A stretch of DNA of 9,836 nucleotides from Verrucomicrobiaceae bacterium. Its GTDB lineage: Bacteria; Verrucomicrobiota; Verrucomicrobiae; Verrucomicrobiales; Akkermansiaceae. Of this stretch, positions 5,907 to 9,836 are shown one piece after another (the stretch's first letter is position 1; each line of letters begins with the position of its first letter). The stretch lies in assembly GCA_003820635.1 (NCBI GenBank), contig RPOS01000236.1:1-9836 (forward strand), written 5' to 3'. The notes beneath the pieces were generated by a model that was not told the origin of the DNA, searched no databases, and was given only the letters and a program-made list of their open reading frames with translations. The translations under genes were made by a program, and so were the position numbers.

Positions 5907-7778
5907 GTGCCGCTAAAGAAATTGGTTTTGAAGCCGGGATTGAATAAAGAAACCACGCGATACACCACTGAAGGCGGTTGGTATGACGGTGATAAAGTAC
6001 GGTTTCGCCAAGGCACGCCCGAAAAGATAGGCGGGTGGGTGCGTATCTCAGCCAGTACGTTTTTGGGCGTGTGCCGCAGCTTGTGGAACTGGATTACGCT
6101 GGCCAGCCTGAATCTGATGGGTGTGGGCACTAACCTCAAGTTCTACATCGAGTCTGGCGGTAACTACAACGACATCACGCCTCTGCGGCTAACGGCTACG
6201 CTGACCAACCCCTTCACGGCTACGTTGGGCTCGTCAGTTATTACGGTGGCACATACAGCGCACGGAAGCGCTACGGGCGACTTTGTGACGTTCAGCGGGG
6301 CTGCCGGGCTGGGTGGCAATATTACTGCGGCTGTCTTGAACCAAGAGTATCAAGTCACGGTTCTGGGGGTAAATAGCTACACAATTACGGTTGCGGCCAC
6401 AGCAATCGCAGCAGACGTAACTGGCTCGCCGGGTGGCGGAGCCGCTGTTTCCGCAGCCTACCAGATTGATTCAGGCCCAGCGTTCTCCGTGCCGTTGACA
6501 GGCTGGGGCGCAGGCTCTTGGGGTAGTGGGTCGTGGGGCCTTACGTCTGCAACGGATAGTATGCGCCTGTGGAGCCAGAATAACTTTGGCGAAGACCTGA
6601 TCTTTAATCCACGCGGCGGCGGTATCTATTATTGGGATGCGTCGAGCGGACTGACCTCTCGGGGTGTGGCTTTGTCGTCTCTGGCCGGCGCCTCCAGTGT
6701 GCCAACCATTGCCAACTTCATCTTCGTATCGGACATTAGCCGGTTTGTATTCGCCTTCGGCACGACTGATTATCTGTCCGCTGCATTCGACCCGATGTTG
6801 GTGCGTTGGTCGGATCAAGAAAGTGCGGTGAATTGGACCCCGGCAGTGACCAATCAGGCAGGCAGCGTGCGGCTGTCTCACGGCTCGGAGATCATCTCCT
6901 GCTTGCAATCCCGGCAGGAAGTTATCGTATGGACGGATTCGGCGCTGTACGCGCTGCAATACCTTGGCGCTCCGGATGTGTGGGGATCGCAGCTCATGGG
7001 CGACAACCTTTCCATCGCAGGGCCAAACGCTACGGCGTTGGCGAGCGGGGTGGTGTTTTGGATGGGCATCGACAAATTCTACAAATACGACGGTCGCGTT
7101 GAGACGCTTCGTTGTGATTTGCGCCAGTACATTTTTGATGACTTTAACTCCCTGCAACGCGCACAGGTAGTGGCCGGCACTAACGAAGGCTTTAATGAAG
7201 TCTGGTGGTTTTATTGCAGCGAAAACTCGACGACCAATGACAGGTACGTTGTGTACAACTACGGCGAAGATATTTGGTACTACGGCACCATAGCACGCAC
7301 CGCATGGATCGATAGCGGATTGCGATCACACCCTGTAGGAGCCACGTATCTGAACAACCTCGTCAATCACGAAGTAGGCGTAGACGACAATTCGACAGGC
7401 ACGTTGGTAGCGATTGAGTCCTACATTACCTCTGCGGAATTTGACATCGACGACGGGCATAACTTCTCGTTTATCTATCGAATGTTGCCGGATGTGACCT
7501 TCCGAGGCTCTACAGCGGCCAGCCCCAACGCGACCATGTATTTGCTGCCAATGGCTAACTCCGGTTCTGGGTATAACAGCCCTGCCTCGGTGGGCGGCAG
7601 CAACTCGGCAGTAGTTACGCGAATCGCTACGGTGCCAATTGAAGAGTTTACCGGGCAGGTGTATACCCGCGTTCGAGGCCGTCAGATGTCGATCAAGATG
7701 GAAAGCACCGGGCTAGGCGTGCAGTGGCAGCTTGGCTCTCCACGGATAGATATTCGTCCTGATGGGAGGCGAGGTTAA
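5907..7778 (+). CDS. Large virion protein, putative tail hub/packaged-DNA-stabilisation type
   Basis: A 623-residue protein. Residues 1-90 carry an N-terminal signature I recognise from many uncultured phage genomes: KKLVLKPGLNKETTRY, EGGWYDGDKVRFRQGTPEKIGGW, then a LWNW/LMGVGTNLKFYI segment. Residues about 97-195 are a Thr/Val/Gly-rich domain (NPFTATLGSSVITVAHTAHG, FSGAAGLGG, YTITV) that looks like an inserted Ig-like or beta-sandwich unit. A GWGAGSWGSGSWG linker (about 199-211) returns to the main body, with FNPRGGGIYYWD, RWSDQESAVNWTP, LYALQYLGAPDVWGSQ and the C-terminal RIDIRPDGRRG. Repeating short beta motifs suggest a propeller-like fold, as in P22 gp10-type tail proteins; that link is inference and unverified. 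There is no enzyme motif or membrane segment. Its TAA overlaps the next ATG (TAATG), implying coupled production in virion assembly. Confidence 0.88.
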   Translation: MPLKKLVLKPGLNKETTRYTTEGGWYDGDKVRFRQGTPEKIGGWVRISASTFLGVCRSLWNWITLASLNLMGVGTNLKFYIESGGNYNDITPLRLTATLTNPFTATLGSSVITVAHTAHGSATGDFVTFSGAAGLGGNITAAVLNQEYQVTVLGVNSYTITVAATAIAADVTGSPGGGAAVSAAYQIDSGPAFSVPLTGWGAGSWGSGSWGLTSATDSMRLWSQNNFGEDLIFNPRGGGIYYWDASSGLTSRGVALSSLAGASSVPTIANFIFVSDISRFVFAFGTTDYLSAAFDPMLVRWSDQESAVNWTPAVTNQAGSVRLSHGSEIISCLQSRQEVIVWTDSALYALQYLGAPDVWGSQLMGDNLSIAGPNATALASGVVFWMGIDKFYKYDGRVETLRCDLRQYIFDDFNSLQRAQVVAGTNEGFNEVWWFYCSENSTTNDRYVVYNYGEDIWYYGTIARTAWIDSGLRSHPVGATYLNNLVNHEVGVDDNSTGTLVAIESYITSAEFDIDDGHNFSFIYRMLPDVTFRGSTAASPNATMYLLPMANSGSGYNSPASVGGSNSAVVTRIATVPIEEFTGQVYTRVRGRQMSIKMESTGLGVQWQLGSPRIDIRPDGRRG

Positions 7779-9148
7779 TGGCACTTGTTGAAGCTCGCAT
7801 GCCCGCTGTGCCCAGCCTGCCATTAGGCCCGGTGCAGTACGACAGGCAATACGTTGACCAGCTTAATAACGTGCTGCGTCTGTACTTTAACCAGCTCAAT
7901 CATGTAGTGGGGAGACTCGTGGCAAACCAAGGCCCATACGAAGTTTATTTTGGCGACGAAGGCGTCGATGCGTTTGGTCGGCTGCGGGTGAGCAACCCCT
8001 TCACTTTGTTTGATAGCCAAAACAGATACGCTATAGACAATCAGTTTGACACGTCGACAGCCACGGGGGGCACAGCAACCTATCTGAGCAATGAAAGCTC
8101 GGTGTCGTTGAATACAACCACCAGCTCAGGCAGCGAAGTAATCCGCCAGACTTATCGCGTGTTTCCGTATCAACCCGGCAAGGGCCTGACGTTCCTTGGC
8201 ACCTTTGTCATGGCGGCGCCGAAGACAAACTTGCGCCAGAGGGTAGGCTACTTCAATACAGCGAACGGCGCGTTCCTCCAGCAGAACGGCACTACAGTCT
8301 CGTTCGTCCTTCGGTCAAACTCTTTGCCGACACCGGGCACGCCAAGCGACGTTCGCACAGTCAATCAAGCCGACTGGAACGTGGATAAAATGGACGGCAC
8401 AGGCCCAAGCGGGCGCGTGCTAGACCTGACCAAGAACCAGATTCTGTACATGGACTTTGAGTGGCTGGGTACAGGGGATGTTCGCTGTGGATTTTATGTA
8501 GATGGCAGGCCGCAGATATGTCACATCTTCCACAACGACAATACACAGACTGCTGTGTATATGCAGACGGCCATCCTGCCGGTGCGATATGAAATCACCA
8601 ATACGGGAGCGACCGGCTCGGCGTCGTCGATGAAACAGGTCTGCTCGACGGTTATCAGCGAGGGCGGCTACGAGGCAACATCAATTGACCATGTGGCGCG
8701 ACGCACCACAGCATTGGGCACAATCAGCACAACATTCCTGCCGCTGGTCTCTATCCGGCTTGCGTCCACGGCGCTTGGCGCTGTTGTGTTGCCGAACCGA
8801 GTACAGGTGTTGCCGACGACCAACCAGAACTACGAAGTTGCGTTGTTTAAAAACGCGACGCTTACCGGCGCAAGCTATGCCGCAGTCAGTTCGGATGCCA
8901 ACGTGGAGGCTGACGTAAGTGCCACGGCCATGACAGGAGGCACCATCGTGCAAACGGACTACGTAACGACCAGCGGTAGTGGCGGAGCGGGGATTCTGGT
9001 AGCGCCCACCGGGTACAACTTTGACTTGCAGTTGGGCGTGTCGTTAGCGGGAGTGAGCGACATTTATACAGTCGGCATCCGAACAGTATCCGGTGCCACG
9101 ACGGGCGATGCCGTAGGCTCGTTGTCGTTTTACGACCTGACTCAGTGA
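7778..9148 (+). CDS. Virion protein with DAFGRLRVS beta domain (fused N-terminal segment)
   Basis: A 456-residue protein. Residues 1-50 (PSLPLGPVQYDRQYVDQLNNVLRLYFNQLNHVV) look like a separate short helical unit that stands alone in some related phages. From about residue 54 a different region begins: YFGDEGVDAFGRLRVSNPFTLFDSQNRY, then IRQTYRVFPYQPGK, DKMDGTGPSG, LDLTKNQILYMDFEWLGTGDVRCGFYVDG and VCSTVISEGGYE. I recognise this domain from phages of aquatic bacteria, including T4-like cyanophages; it reads as a beta-sandwich, lectin-like virion domain. Residues about 305-456 form a further beta-rich C-terminal region. It is probably a tail or surface-decoration protein, but the exact position in the virion is unknown. 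GGGAGG-type sequence at 7764-7774 supports ATG 7778. No enzymatic residues were identified. Confidence 0.87.
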   Translation: MALVEARMPAVPSLPLGPVQYDRQYVDQLNNVLRLYFNQLNHVVGRLVANQGPYEVYFGDEGVDAFGRLRVSNPFTLFDSQNRYAIDNQFDTSTATGGTATYLSNESSVSLNTTTSSGSEVIRQTYRVFPYQPGKGLTFLGTFVMAAPKTNLRQRVGYFNTANGAFLQQNGTTVSFVLRSNSLPTPGTPSDVRTVNQADWNVDKMDGTGPSGRVLDLTKNQILYMDFEWLGTGDVRCGFYVDGRPQICHIFHNDNTQTAVYMQTAILPVRYEITNTGATGSASSMKQVCSTVISEGGYEATSIDHVARRTTALGTISTTFLPLVSIRLASTALGAVVLPNRVQVLPTTNQNYEVALFKNATLTGASYAAVSSDANVEADVSATAMTGGTIVQTDYVTTSGSGGAGILVAPTGYNFDLQLGVSLAGVSDIYTVGIRTVSGATTGDAVGSLSFYDLTQ

Positions 9149-9155
9149 GGTAGAT

Positions 9156-9836
9156 ATGTCGGAATATGATGATGGCAGTGCGGAAAGACAAGCAGCCGCA
9201 TATCGAGCAATGGGGTACGAGTGGGTAGAGGGCGGAGAAGGTGGAAGGTATCAATATACCGGACGATCTCTTCTGCCCCCGGTTGAGCCTCCTACATTAC
9301 GTGTAACTCCGGGCATGACGGAAGCGCAATTACAAAAACTAACAACACAAACTCCAATTACAAAAACTAGGGTTGTAGAAACTGGAGAAGGTGGGTATGA
9401 AGTTTATGATTACTACGACCCAGCAAGCCAAGCCAAGCAACTGTTGGCGCAGCCCGCACAAGTAAGCACCGACTATATTCGTAATAACTTTCCTTCATTG
9501 GCTCAGTTGCCCCAATCGGTGTTGAATCAAATGGGGCAAGACTGGCGTACCGCATACGCGCACATCCATAAGATTTCGGAGCAAAGTTCTAGCGGCTGGT
9601 GGGGAGGTGCGGGCGGCAAAGAAGGGTTTGTTCCGGTGCCGATAATAAATAGGGGGACTGGCAAACCAGAACTCCAGGTGGGCGGAAATGGTGAAATGTT
9701 TGCAGAGGCGTTGCCTTACGTCACCTACTCGCCAGAGTACGGGCTGGGAGTGCCAAAAGCGGGGATGCGCCCGTATGACAGCGGGTTTAGTTTCTTGGAC
9801 TTTGTGGGCGCAGCGGCTCCGGGGATTGCGCTCTCA
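9156..9836 (+). CDS. Unrecognised phage protein, 3' truncated by the window
   Basis: An open frame of 227 codons starting MSEYDDGSAERQAAAYRAMGYEWVEGGEGG and running off the right edge without a stop. GAGG (9147-9150), overlapping the previous TGA, lies 5 bases before the ATG. Unlike the preceding genes it is hydrophilic, rich in Gln, Pro, Tyr and Gly, with features such as YDYYDPASQAKQLLAQ, RNNFPSLAQLP, GWWGGAGGKEG and LPYVTYSPEYGLGVP. The last visible stretch, FLDFVGAAAPGIAL, turns hydrophobic and may begin a membrane-active or glycine-rich segment. I do not recognise the family. Position after tail genes fits an ejected internal virion protein or another tail component, but nothing specific proves it. 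Bases 9296-9370 are noticeably richer in A than neighbouring genes. Confidence 0.82.
   Translation, partial: MSEYDDGSAERQAAAYRAMGYEWVEGGEGGRYQYTGRSLLPPVEPPTLRVTPGMTEAQLQKLTTQTPITKTRVVETGEGGYEVYDYYDPASQAKQLLAQPAQVSTDYIRNNFPSLAQLPQSVLNQMGQDWRTAYAHIHKISEQSSSGWWGGAGGKEGFVPVPIINRGTGKPELQVGGNGEMFAEALPYVTYSPEYGLGVPKAGMRPYDSGFSFLDFVGAAAPGIALS

Noticed and set aside
6471..7157. 228-residue reverse-strand frame
   Set aside because: It lies wholly within the 623-residue gene, has no ribosome binding site or recognisable motif, and reads as a shadow of the + strand.

Overview
The window looks like the late structural and lysis region of a tailed double-stranded DNA phage (Caudoviricetes) or closely related prophage. 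Every supported gene is on the + strand and packed head to tail with short gaps or start/stop overlaps (ATGA at 5140-5143, TAATG at 7776-7780). The proteins are repeat-rich fibre types, a small holin-like membrane protein, a GH108-type lysozyme and large virion proteins. Base composition is moderately GC-rich by eye. The lysozyme type and clear Shine-Dalgarno sequences suggest a Gram-negative, probably proteobacterial host. The fibre styles resemble those common in uncultured aquatic phages. No integrase, tRNA, CRISPR array, IS element or host gene is visible.

Layout: (1) 1-677, the 3' part of a repeat protein made of 22-residue and then 11-residue tandem repeats. (2) 687-4628, one very long tail-fibre reading frame interrupted by a single in-frame TAA at 1719-1721. 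It has an N-terminal virion-attachment region, about nine glycine-rich 'GNxGIGT' modules and a C-terminal head-like domain. (3) 4639-5897, a lysis cassette: holin-like protein (56 aa), two small conserved-type phage proteins (110 and 50 aa), a 92-base gap with a hairpin and a possible 19-residue Cys-rich microORF, then the lysozyme. (4) 5907-9148, two large virion proteins of 623 and 456 aa. (5) 9156-9836, an unrecognised gene that runs off the right end.

How they would work together: the large proteins are likely tail or head-tail parts and the fibres bind the host surface. The holin-like protein and endolysin release progeny. Genes appear transcribed as one late unit. I see no convincing promoter or U-tract terminator inside the window.

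The most notable observation is the lone ochre codon within an otherwise uninterrupted fibre of about 1313 codons. The downstream part has no usable ribosome binding site, and the stop lies in the loop of a perfect 8-bp inverted repeat. It could be a disabling mutation, a sequencing error, or regulated readthrough giving short and long fibres.
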